From Rugosimonospora africana (GTDB lineage: Bacteria; Actinomycetota; Actinomycetes; Mycobacteriales; Micromonosporaceae), in contig NZ_BONZ01000003.1 in NCBI RefSeq assembly GCF_016862975.1, positions 1 through 64,000 of the forward strand: a stretch of DNA of 64,000 bases, given 5' to 3'. A program made the position numbers and the translations under genes. How positions within the stretch are numbered: the stretch's first letter is position 1; every line of letters starts with the position of its first letter. Below, in pieces: positions 24,728-31,332 of the stretch. The notes beneath the pieces are model-generated. The model searched no databases and had not been told where the DNA came from. It saw only the letters and a list, made by a program, of their open reading frames with translations.

Positions 24728-26299
24728 ATGACTACCACCGCACCCCCCGCGCCGCCGGCGGAGCACGACCCCTCGCTCGCCCGCAAGGGCCTCAAGCTCG
24801 GCGCCATCGGCCTGGTCTCCAGTGTGGTCATCGCGATCGCGTCGACCGCACCCGCATACAGCCTGACCTCCGCGCTCGGCAGCGTCGTCGGAGAGGTCGG
24901 CACGAAGGCGCCCGTCGCGCTGCTGATCGCGTTCATCCCGATGCTGTTCATCTCGTACGCCTACAAGGCGCTCAACAACGTGGACCCGGACTGCGGCACC
25001 AGCTTCACCTGGGTGGCCCGGGCGTTCGGGCGACGCACCGGCTGGATCACCGGCTGGGTCGTCGTCATCGCCGACGTCATCGTGATGGCCAACCTGGCCG
25101 AGATCGCCGGCAGTTACACCTTCCAACTGTTCGGCGCGTACGGGCTCGCCGAGAGCACCGGCTGGACGACCCTGGTCGGGTGCGTCTGGATCCTGCTGAT
25201 GACGCTGATCGCCTGGATCGGCATCGAGCTGTCCGCGCGTACCCAGGTCCTGCTGCTCAGCCTGGAACTGTTGATCCTGGCCATCTTCGCCGTGACCGCC
25301 CTGGTCAAGGTGTACGCCGGGCACGCCGGCTCGCTGGCGACCCACCCGTCGCTGTCCTGGTTCAACCCGTTCGGGGGCGGGATGAGCTTCAGCACGCTGT
25401 CCGCGGGCTTCCTCGCCGCGGTCTTCATCTACTGGGGCTGGGACTCCGCGGTGGCCGCGAACGAGGAGACCACCGATTCCCACCTGACCCCGGGCCGCGC
25501 CGCGGTCATCTCGACCGTGGTCCTCCTGGTCACCTACCTGCTGGTGGCCGTCGCAGCACAGGCGTACGCCGGGGTCGGCTCGAACGGCATCGGACTGACC
25601 AGCGACGCGGCCGGCACCGACGCGCTGTCCGGCATCGGCCAGGCGGCACTGGGTACGTTCGGCTTCAAGCTGCTGGTCCTGGCGATCCTGTCCTCGTCGG
25701 CGGCATCCGCGCAGACCACCATCCTGCCGACGGCCCGGACCACGCTGTCCATGGCCGCGTACAAGGCGCTGCCGAGGGTCTTCGGCACGGTGCATCGCAG
25801 GTTCCAGACCCCGACCGTGTCGACCTGGGCCATGGGCCTGCTGTCCATCGCGTTCTACGCCGTCATGGTGTACGTCAAGGACGGCGGACTGCTCAACGAC
25901 ATGATCCTCGCGCTCGGACTGCAGATCGCGTTCTACTACGGGCTGACCGGCTTCGCCTCCGCCTGGTACTTCCGGCGGGAGCTGACGGCCAGCGCGAGAA
26001 ACCTGTGGCTGAAGGGCATCCTGCCGGTGGTCGGCGGCGTGGTGCTGTTCGCCGCGTTCTTCTACAGCGCGTACCAGTTCTGGACGCCGTCCACCGATGA
26101 CGCCGACGTGCAGTGGCTGGGCGTGGGCGGGAAGTTCTGGCTGGGCATTGGGGCCATCGTCATCGGCATCCCGCTAATGATCATTTGGAACCTGTTCAAC
26201 AGGTCCTACTTCCGGGGCGACACGATGGTCGGCTCCGACCGCCTGGTGGCCGAGGCCGGTGAGGTGCCCGGGGTAAGCCCGGCCACCTCACCCGCCTGA
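24728..26299 (+). CDS. APC-family amino acid/polyamine permease
   Basis: Secondary transporter of the amino acid-polyamine-organocation superfamily, 523 residues with about twelve hydrophobic helices. Helix 1 has the APC pattern KLGAIGLVSSVVIAIASTAPAYSL. The sequence TDSHLTPGRAAVISTVVLLVTYLL and the following helices fit putrescine/amino-acid importers. The ATG at 24728 is preceded by GAGG nine bases upstream; an ATG nine bases earlier has no room for a binding site. Divergent to the saccharopine-dehydrogenase-like gene and upstream of the Lrp regulator, it is the obvious uptake system for the catabolic block. Substrate (putrescine, GABA or a basic amino acid) is inferred only. Confidence 0.9.
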   Translation: MTTTAPPAPPAEHDPSLARKGLKLGAIGLVSSVVIAIASTAPAYSLTSALGSVVGEVGTKAPVALLIAFIPMLFISYAYKALNNVDPDCGTSFTWVARAFGRRTGWITGWVVVIADVIVMANLAEIAGSYTFQLFGAYGLAESTGWTTLVGCVWILLMTLIAWIGIELSARTQVLLLSLELLILAIFAVTALVKVYAGHAGSLATHPSLSWFNPFGGGMSFSTLSAGFLAAVFIYWGWDSAVAANEETTDSHLTPGRAAVISTVVLLVTYLLVAVAAQAYAGVGSNGIGLTSDAAGTDALSGIGQAALGTFGFKLLVLAILSSSAASAQTTILPTARTTLSMAAYKALPRVFGTVHRRFQTPTVSTWAMGLLSIAFYAVMVYVKDGGLLNDMILALGLQIAFYYGLTGFASAWYFRRELTASARNLWLKGILPVVGGVVLFAAFFYSAYQFWTPSTDDADVQWLGVGGKFWLGIGAIVIGIPLMIIWNLFNRSYFRGDTMVGSDRLVAEAGEVPGVSPATSPA

Positions 26300-26348
26300 G
26301 GCACCCCGGACCGGGCCCGATGGTGCGCTCCCCCGTACGCGCCGTCGG

Positions 26349-26465
26349 GCCCTCCCCGGGGAGCGCAGCCGGAGCCGGTCTTTGGCGGAGGCGAGCACCC
26401 CCACGCCCTCCCGGGGAGCGCAGCCGGAGCCGGTCTTTGGCGGAGGCGAGCACCCCCGAGCCCTC
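26349..26465 (+). repeat. Tandem pair of the dispersed intergenic repeat, locus 2
   Basis: Two tandem copies with a 55-56 bp period. The 40-bp cores lie at 26361-26400 and 26416-26455 and are identical: they begin GAGCGCAGCCGGAGCCGG and end GGCGGAGGCGAGCACCC. The connector GCCCTCC-CGGGG repeats with them and a third partial unit starts at 26460. Orientation matches the upstream permease gene, whose stop is about 60 bases before. Related pairs are at 3050-3170 and 30687-30780. Confidence 0.88.
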
Positions 26466-26559
26466 AGCACCCGATCGCTAGATTCGGAATCCGTCTTATC
26501 TAATGTGTGATCCAACGGAATCCATTGCCATCGAGGCCGGGCTCGGCCAAAATCCTGAT

Positions 26560-27021
26560 GTGACTGAGCCTATCTCCCTCCTCGATGACATCAACAAACG
26601 GATCATCGACCAGCTGCAGCGCGACGGCCGGATGTCCTACGCCGCGCTGGCCAAGGTCGTTGGCCTGTCCGAGGCCGCGGTGCGGCAGCGGGTGCAGCGG
26701 ATGCTCGACGGCGAAGTCATGCAGATCGTGGCGGTGACCGATCCGCTCACCCTCGGCTTCACCAGGCAGGTGATGATCGGCGTCAAGGTCGCGGGGGACC
26801 TGCACAAGGTGGCCGACGGAATGGCCGCCATTCCCGAGGTGGACTACGTGGTGATCTGCGCGGGGCACTACGACCTGCTCGCCGAGCTGGTCTGCACCGA
26901 CGACGAGCACCTTCTCCGGCTTCTCAACGACCAGATCCGCACCATCGCCGGAGTCGTCAGCACGGAGACGTTCGTCTACCTGAAGCTCGCCAAACAGACT
27001 TACGCGTGGGGTACCCGATGA
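26560..27021 (+). CDS. Lrp/AsnC-family transcriptional regulator
   Basis: Feast/famine regulator of the Lrp/AsnC family, about 153 residues from GTG 26560. The N-terminal helix-turn-helix is LDDINKRIIDQLQRDGRMSYAALAKVVGLSEAAVRQRVQRML. The C-terminal RAM (ligand-binding) domain follows, including VMIGVKVAGDLHKVADGMAAIPEVDYVVICAGHYDLLAELVC. An in-frame ATG at 26503 would add 19 residues, but those codons are poor in G/C-ending positions, unlike the rest, so I prefer the GTG. Its last bases overlap the transaminase start (ATGA), so it is co-translated with it. It probably senses an amino acid or amine and controls this block. Confidence 0.92.
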   Translation: MTEPISLLDDINKRIIDQLQRDGRMSYAALAKVVGLSEAAVRQRVQRMLDGEVMQIVAVTDPLTLGFTRQVMIGVKVAGDLHKVADGMAAIPEVDYVVICAGHYDLLAELVCTDDEHLLRLLNDQIRTIAGVVSTETFVYLKLAKQTYAWGTR

Positions 27022-28379
27022 ACGACCTCTCACAGTCCGCCCGTGACAACCTCTGGATGCACTTCACCCGGCTCTCCAGCTATGCGGACGCACCGGTACC
27101 GATGATCGTGCGCGGCGACGGAGCCTACGTCTACGACAGCGACGGCAAGCGGTACCTCGACGGGCTTGCCGGGCTGTTCGTCGTCCAGGCCGGGCACGGC
27201 CGCCAGGAACTGGCCGACGCCGCCGCCAAGCAGGCCGCCGAACTCGCCTTCTTCCCGCTGTGGTCGTACGCGCACCCCAAAGCGGTCGAGCTGGCCGAGC
27301 GGCTGTCCTCGCTGACCCCCGGCGACCTGAACCGGGTGTTCTTCACGACTGGCGGCTCGGAGGCGGTCGAGTCGGCCTGGAAGCTGGCCCGTTCGTACTT
27401 CAAGCGGATCGGCAAGCCCGGCAAGCACAAGGCCATCTCCCGGCACATCGCGTACCACGGCACGTCGATGGGCGCGCTGTCCATCACCGGGCTGCCGGCC
27501 ATCAAGGAGGATTTCGAGCCGCTGGTCCCTTCGACCATCCGGGTGCCCAACACGAACTACTACCGCCGCCCGGCCGGCGCCGGCCAGACGCCGGAGGAGT
27601 TCGGCGTGTGGGCCGCCGACCGGATCGCCGAGGCGATCGAGTTCGAGGGTCCGGACACGGTGGCGTGTGTGTTCCTGGAGCCGGTACAGAACTCCGGCGG
27701 CTGCTTCCCGCCGCCGCCCGGGTACTTCCAGCGGGTACGGGAGATCTGCGACCGGTACGACGTGCTGCTCGTGTCGGACGAGGTGATCTGCGCCTTCGGC
27801 CGGCTCGGCGAATACTTCGGCTCCCTGCGGTACGGGTACCAGCCGGACATCATCACCTGCGCGAAGGGCATCACCAGCGGGTACCTGCCGCTGGGCGCGA
27901 TGATCTGCTCGGAGCGGTTGGTGGAGCCGTTCCTGACCGGTACGAACTGGTTCGCGCACGGGGTCACGTTCGGCGGCCACCCGGTCTCCTGCGCGGTCGC
28001 GCTGGCCAACCTCGACATCTTCGCCCGCGAGGACCTGACCGGTCACGTGCGCGCCGAGTCGGCGACGTTCCGCTCCTACCTCGAGCGGTTGACCGACCTT
28101 CCGATCGTCGGCGACGTGCGGGGCGACGGGTACTTCTTCGGCATCGAACTGGTCAAGGACAAGGCGACCCGGCAGACCTTCGACGAGGCGGAGTCCGAAC
28201 GGCTGCTGCGCGGCTTCCTCTCCAAGGCGCTGTTCGACGCCGGGCTGTACTGCCGGGCGGACGATCGCGGCGATCCGGTCATCCAGCTCGCCCCGCCGCT
28301 GATCTGCGATGAGCGGCACTTCGCCGAGATGGAGCAGATCCTGCGCGAGGTGCTGACCCAGGCGTGGCAACGGATCTGA
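27018..28379 (+). CDS. Class III aminotransferase (putrescine/diamine or omega-amino acid type)
   Basis: PLP-dependent class III transaminase, 453 residues. It shows FFTTGGSEAVESAWKLAR, KAISRHIAYHGTSMGALS, LVSDEVICAFGRLGEYFG and the Schiff-base Lys in TCAKGITSGYLPLGAM (about K283). The pattern is nearest to the group containing putrescine:pyruvate and beta-alanine:pyruvate transaminases. ATG 27018 overlaps the Lrp stop by four bases, and the FAD oxidoreductase gene starts 7 bases after its stop. With the aldehyde dehydrogenase at 20.5 kb it could make and oxidise 4-aminobutanal from putrescine. The precise substrate is inferred from context. Confidence 0.9.
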   Translation: MNDLSQSARDNLWMHFTRLSSYADAPVPMIVRGDGAYVYDSDGKRYLDGLAGLFVVQAGHGRQELADAAAKQAAELAFFPLWSYAHPKAVELAERLSSLTPGDLNRVFFTTGGSEAVESAWKLARSYFKRIGKPGKHKAISRHIAYHGTSMGALSITGLPAIKEDFEPLVPSTIRVPNTNYYRRPAGAGQTPEEFGVWAADRIAEAIEFEGPDTVACVFLEPVQNSGGCFPPPPGYFQRVREICDRYDVLLVSDEVICAFGRLGEYFGSLRYGYQPDIITCAKGITSGYLPLGAMICSERLVEPFLTGTNWFAHGVTFGGHPVSCAVALANLDIFAREDLTGHVRAESATFRSYLERLTDLPIVGDVRGDGYFFGIELVKDKATRQTFDEAESERLLRGFLSKALFDAGLYCRADDRGDPVIQLAPPLICDERHFAEMEQILREVLTQAWQRI

Positions 28380-28386
28380 CGCACCC

Positions 28387-29754
28387 GTGACCGACTACCG
28401 GCGGCTGTCGTACTGGATGTCCACTGTGGACGACCGGCTGACACCCCGGCCGCGGCTGGCCGGCGACGTCGAGGTGGACGTGGCGATCGTCGGTGCCGGG
28501 TACACCGGGCTGTGGACGGCGTACTACCTCGCGGTGGAGCGGCCCGGGCTGCGGGTGGCGGTGATCGAGGCGGAGATCGCCGGGTACGGGGCCAGCGGGC
28601 GCAATGGCGGCTGGTGCTCGGCGCTGTTCCCCACGTCGGTACCGGCGCTGGCCCGCCGATACGGGCGGGACCGGGCGGTCGCGCTGCACCAGGCCATGGT
28701 GTCCACAGTGGACGAAGTCGGTCGGGCCGCCCGTGCGGAGGCGATCGACTGCCACTACCGCAAGGGCGGCACCGTGGTGCTCGCCCGCTCGCCGGCACAG
28801 CTGACCCGCGCCCGGGCAGAGGTCGCCGAGTCGGCGGAGTACGGCCTCGGGGTCGAGTTGCTGGACGGACCGGAGGCCGCCCGGCGGTGCGGCGCGACCG
28901 GCGTGCTCGGCGGCACGTACACGCCGGACTGCGCGGCGATCCACCCGGCCCGGCTGGTACGGGGGCTGGCCTCCGCCGTCGAGCGGCGCGGCGTGCGGAT
29001 CTACGAGGGCACCCGGGCGCTGGCTCTGCGACCGGGGTCGGTGGCCACCGCGACGGGCACGGTACGGGCCACGACGGTGGTACGGGCGACCGAGGGGTAC
29101 ACCCCGGCCCTGCCGGGGCTGCGGCGGGAGATCGCGCCGGTGTACTCGCTCATGATCGCGACCGAGCCGCTGCCGCCCGAGTTGTGGGAGTCGATCGGGC
29201 TCGCTGAGCGGGAGACCTTCTCCGATCACCGGCACATGATCATTTACGGCCAGCGGACGGTCGACGGCCGGCTGGCGTTCGGCGGCCGGGGTGCCCCGTA
29301 CCACTTCGGATCCCGGACCCGGCCCGCCTACGACCGAGATCCCCGGGTCTTCGCCGCCCTGCGCCGGACGCTGGTCGAACTGTTCCCGGCGCTGGGCTCG
29401 GTGGACGTCGCGTACGCGTGGGGCGGCCCGCTGGGCGTGGCGCGGGACTGGACCGCCTCGGTGGGGTACGACCGGCGAACCGGGTTGGCCTGGGCCGGCG
29501 GGTACGTGGGCGACGGGGTGGGTACCGCCAACCTCGCCGGCCGCACCCTGGCCGACCTGATCCTGGACCGCGACAGCGACCTGGTCCGGCTGCCCTGGGT
29601 GGGGCACCGGTCGCCACGCTGGCAGCCGGAGCCGCTGCGCTGGCTCGGCGCCAACGTCGGGCTGCGGCTGATGGGCGCGGCGGACGCCGCGGAGGCGCGT
29701 ACCGGCAGGCCGTCCCGTACCGCGGCCGTGGTCGGGCGGCTGCTCGGGCAGTGA
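28387..29754 (+). CDS. FAD-dependent amine oxidoreductase (DAO fold, gamma-glutamylputrescine oxidase-like)
   Basis: D-amino-acid-oxidase-fold flavoprotein, 455 residues. The N-terminal Rossmann motif VAIVGAGYTGLWTAYYLA binds FAD. ASGRNGGWCSALFP is the segment typical of PuuB-like gamma-glutamylputrescine oxidoreductases and relatives. Near the C-terminus GGYVGDGVGTANLAGRTLADLIL completes the FAD site. GTG 28387 starts seven bases after the transaminase. In E. coli PuuB acts on gamma-glutamylputrescine, but no gamma-glutamyl ligase or hydrolase is visible here, so this enzyme may act on a free amine or the ligase may lie elsewhere. Confidence 0.88.
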   Translation: MTDYRRLSYWMSTVDDRLTPRPRLAGDVEVDVAIVGAGYTGLWTAYYLAVERPGLRVAVIEAEIAGYGASGRNGGWCSALFPTSVPALARRYGRDRAVALHQAMVSTVDEVGRAARAEAIDCHYRKGGTVVLARSPAQLTRARAEVAESAEYGLGVELLDGPEAARRCGATGVLGGTYTPDCAAIHPARLVRGLASAVERRGVRIYEGTRALALRPGSVATATGTVRATTVVRATEGYTPALPGLRREIAPVYSLMIATEPLPPELWESIGLAERETFSDHRHMIIYGQRTVDGRLAFGGRGAPYHFGSRTRPAYDRDPRVFAALRRTLVELFPALGSVDVAYAWGGPLGVARDWTASVGYDRRTGLAWAGGYVGDGVGTANLAGRTLADLILDRDSDLVRLPWVGHRSPRWQPEPLRWLGANVGLRLMGAADAAEARTGRPSRTAAVVGRLLGQ

Positions 29755-29762
29755 TGTCCGAA

Positions 29763-30119
29763 TTACTGAGCGGGCGGGATCACCCGTAGGTGGCCGCGGC
29801 GACCGACCTGGGTGTCCGTGACCGGCGCGGACTCGTCGCGCCGCGACGGACGGCCCGCTTCCCGAACCGCTTCGGCCAGGGCGACCAGATCGTCGCTGGT
29901 GGGTGGCGGCGGCTCGAACTCGCCGTCGTGACGCACGAGATCCCAGCCCCGCGGCGCGGTCAGGCTGCGCGCGTGCTGCTCACACAGGTCGTAGGTGTGC
30001 GGCTCGGCGAAGGCCGCCAGCGGCCCGACGACGGCGGTGGAATCGGCGTAGACATAGGTCAGCGTCGCGACGGCCGGCTTCGGGCAGCCGTTTCGGGAAC
30101 AACGCCGTGGAGACCTCAC
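29763..30119 (-). CDS. DUF3499 family protein
   Basis: Actinobacterial DUF3499 protein, 118 residues, function unknown. It contains RRCSRNGCPKPAVATLTYVYADSTAVVGPLA and EPHTYDLCEQHARSLTAPRGWDLVRHDGEF; the spaced cysteines and histidines suggest a small zinc-binding fold. The tail (about 75-118) is charged and variable. The GTG start at 30119 fits conserved sequence beginning MRSPRRC. It faces the FAD oxidoreductase (stops 8 bases apart) and diverges from the zincin-like gene. In other actinobacteria it sits beside phosphomannomutase. Confidence 0.88.
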   Translation of the reverse strand: MRSPRRCSRNGCPKPAVATLTYVYADSTAVVGPLAAFAEPHTYDLCEQHARSLTAPRGWDLVRHDGEFEPPPPTSDDLVALAEAVREAGRPSRRDESAPVTDTQVGRRGHLRVIPPAQ

Positions 30120-30232
30120 TGCGGCACGGTATCTCCCCCGGCGTGTCCGTCTCTACCGATGTCGGCGCGACACGCCGAACCGTCCGTGCACCGGCGTCGG
30201 CCCGGCGTGCCCGGCAGGGCTAGTCTGACGGC

Positions 30233-30691
30233 GTGACCAGTCCCGAACCTCGTGGTAGCCGCTTCGGCGGCCCAGGCCGCCGGCCCCGGCGGGACCGTCA
30301 CGGGCGCGGGCTGCGCGGCCGGTTGGTGCCGGCCAACGTACCGCTTTCCCGGACCAAGGCGGAGCTTTTCGACGATCTGGTCCTAGATGCCGTCGAGGCG
30401 CTGGAGCGGCAGTTCGGGAAGGAACTGGCCGGCGTGGAGTTCGCGGTGGAAGAGGTACCTCCGGATCTGAATGTGTACGACTCGGACGTGCTGGAAGACG
30501 GCGAGGTACCGCTGGCCCGGCTGCTGCCCGGCGGCCCGGGACGGATGAACGTACCGCCCCGGATCGTGCTGTACCGCCGGCCCCTGGAATTCCGGGCGAT
30601 CGATCACGAAGACCTCGCGGACCTGGTCCACGACGTGATCATCGAGCAGGTCGCGAATCTTCTGGGTATCGACCCCGAGGATCTCGCCTGA
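30233..30691 (+). CDS. Zincin-like metallopeptidase family protein (no HExxH)
   Basis: Member of the small zincin-like family (PF06262 type), 152 residues. An Arg/Gly-rich head (about 1-35) precedes the conserved FDDLVLDAVEALERQFGKELAGVEFAVEEVP. IVLYRRPLEFRA and a C-terminal HDVIIEQVANLLGIDPEDL follow. The usual HExxH zinc motif is replaced by HDVII, so peptidase activity is doubtful; I recall similar degenerate versions in other actinobacteria. The GTG 30233 start is divergent from DUF3499. Its TGA stop is the first element of a tandem repeat pair. Confidence 0.85.
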   Translation: MTSPEPRGSRFGGPGRRPRRDRHGRGLRGRLVPANVPLSRTKAELFDDLVLDAVEALERQFGKELAGVEFAVEEVPPDLNVYDSDVLEDGEVPLARLLPGGPGRMNVPPRIVLYRRPLEFRAIDHEDLADLVHDVIIEQVANLLGIDPEDLA

Positions 30692-30780
30692 GCGCAGCCG
30701 GAGCCGATCTTTGGCGGAGGCGAGCACAGGCCCATGGTCACCTCCTGAGCGCAGCCGAAGCCGATCTTTGGCGGAGGCGC
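30687..30780 (+). repeat. Tandem pair of the dispersed intergenic repeat, locus 3
   Basis: Two copies 57 bp apart. The first core (30690-30727) begins immediately at the TGA stop of the zincin-like gene, reading TGAGCGCAGCCGGAGCC. The second (30747-30780) again begins CCTGAGCGCAGCC and has one change (GAAGCC) and a shortened end. Both carry GATCTTTGGCGGAGGCG. Orientation is that of the upstream gene, as at the other two loci. Confidence 0.87.
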
Positions 30781-30803
30781 CGGGGCGGCTAGGCCGCCCG
30801 GCG
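30778..30803. terminator. Hairpin over the whiB stop codon
   Basis: CGCCGGG(g)CGGC and GCCGCCCGGCG pair as an 11-bp stem with one bulge around the whiB TAG (30789-30791). It directly adjoins repeat locus 3 and lies between the convergent zincin-like and whiB genes, so it may terminate both. Confidence 0.5.
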
Positions 30804-31046
30804 CTTCAACTTCCGCCGCTCCCGTTCGGACAGTCCACCCCAGATACCGAACCGCTCGTCGTGACCGAGCGCGTATTCGAGGCACTCGGCCTTGACCTCG
30901 CACCGGGAACAGATCCGCTTGGCCTCCCGGGTAGAGCCCCCCTTTTCCGGGAAGAACGCCTCCGGATCGGTCTGTGAACACAGAGCTCGTTCCTGCCATT
31001 CCGGAGCGTTACCCAAGAGGTCGACCGCTTCGACTCGGCCGTCCAT
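30789..31046 (-). CDS. whiB: WhiB-family Fe-S transcriptional regulator (WhiB/WhmD type)
   Basis: WhiB-like regulator, 85 residues. The four cluster cysteines are C23, C46, C49 and C55 (C-x22-C-x2-C-x5-C), binding a [4Fe-4S] cluster in the family. Then come the GIWGG turn (about 67-71) and the basic SERERRKLKRRAA tail for DNA contact. The stretch TDPEAFFPEKGGSTREAKRIC is typical of the WhiB/WhmD/WhiB2 group that controls septation and sporulation with WhiA. The ATG at 31046 has GAAGGAGG seven bases upstream. Position between the zincin-like gene and the F420 genes mirrors whiB2 in mycobacteria. Three inverted repeats lie upstream. Confidence 0.95.
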   Translation of the reverse strand: MDGRVEAVDLLGNAPEWQERALCSQTDPEAFFPEKGGSTREAKRICSRCEVKAECLEYALGHDERFGIWGGLSERERRKLKRRAA

Positions 31047-31101
31047 CAGCGTGCCTCCTTCTTTCGCACCGGCCGCGGCGCCGATGCAACCCCCCACACG
31101 C

Positions 31102-31185
31102 GGAAGGCAATCCTTCCAAAGTCCGATCAATGGCGAATCGCCATGCCCCACTCGAACAACCCCATTGAAATTACACGCGTGTAAT
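31102..31185 (-). promoter_or_regulatory. whiB upstream region with three inverted repeats
   Basis: Three symmetric elements lie 56-139 bases upstream of whiB: GGAAGG-CAAT-CCTTCC (31102-31117), ATGGCGA-A-TCGCCAT (31130-31144) and the perfect 16-bp palindrome ATTACACGCGTGTAAT (31170-31185). The last is the most operator-like and sits in an A/T-richer patch. I cannot assign a regulator. Confidence 0.5.
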
Positions 31186-31268
31186 ACGTGCGCCGTCAAG
31201 CGGAACCTGATAGGTGAAGCCGTTCGGGGGTCAACCGAACCTGCCACTATCGCTTCCCTATCGATCCA

Positions 31269-31296
31269 GCCGACCGGGAGGTAACGCTCGGTCGGC
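31269..31296. terminator. Hairpin downstream of fbiC
   Basis: GCCGACCG (31269-31276), twelve bases, CGGTCGGC (31289-31296) form an 8-bp perfect stem about 37 bases after the fbiC stop. A 12-bp palindrome GATTCGCGAATC (31323-31334) overlaps the stop itself. Either could help end the fbiC transcript before whiB. Confidence 0.45.
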
Positions 31297-31332
31297 GAGT
31301 CGCAACGAATCGCCGACCTGAGGATTCGCGAA

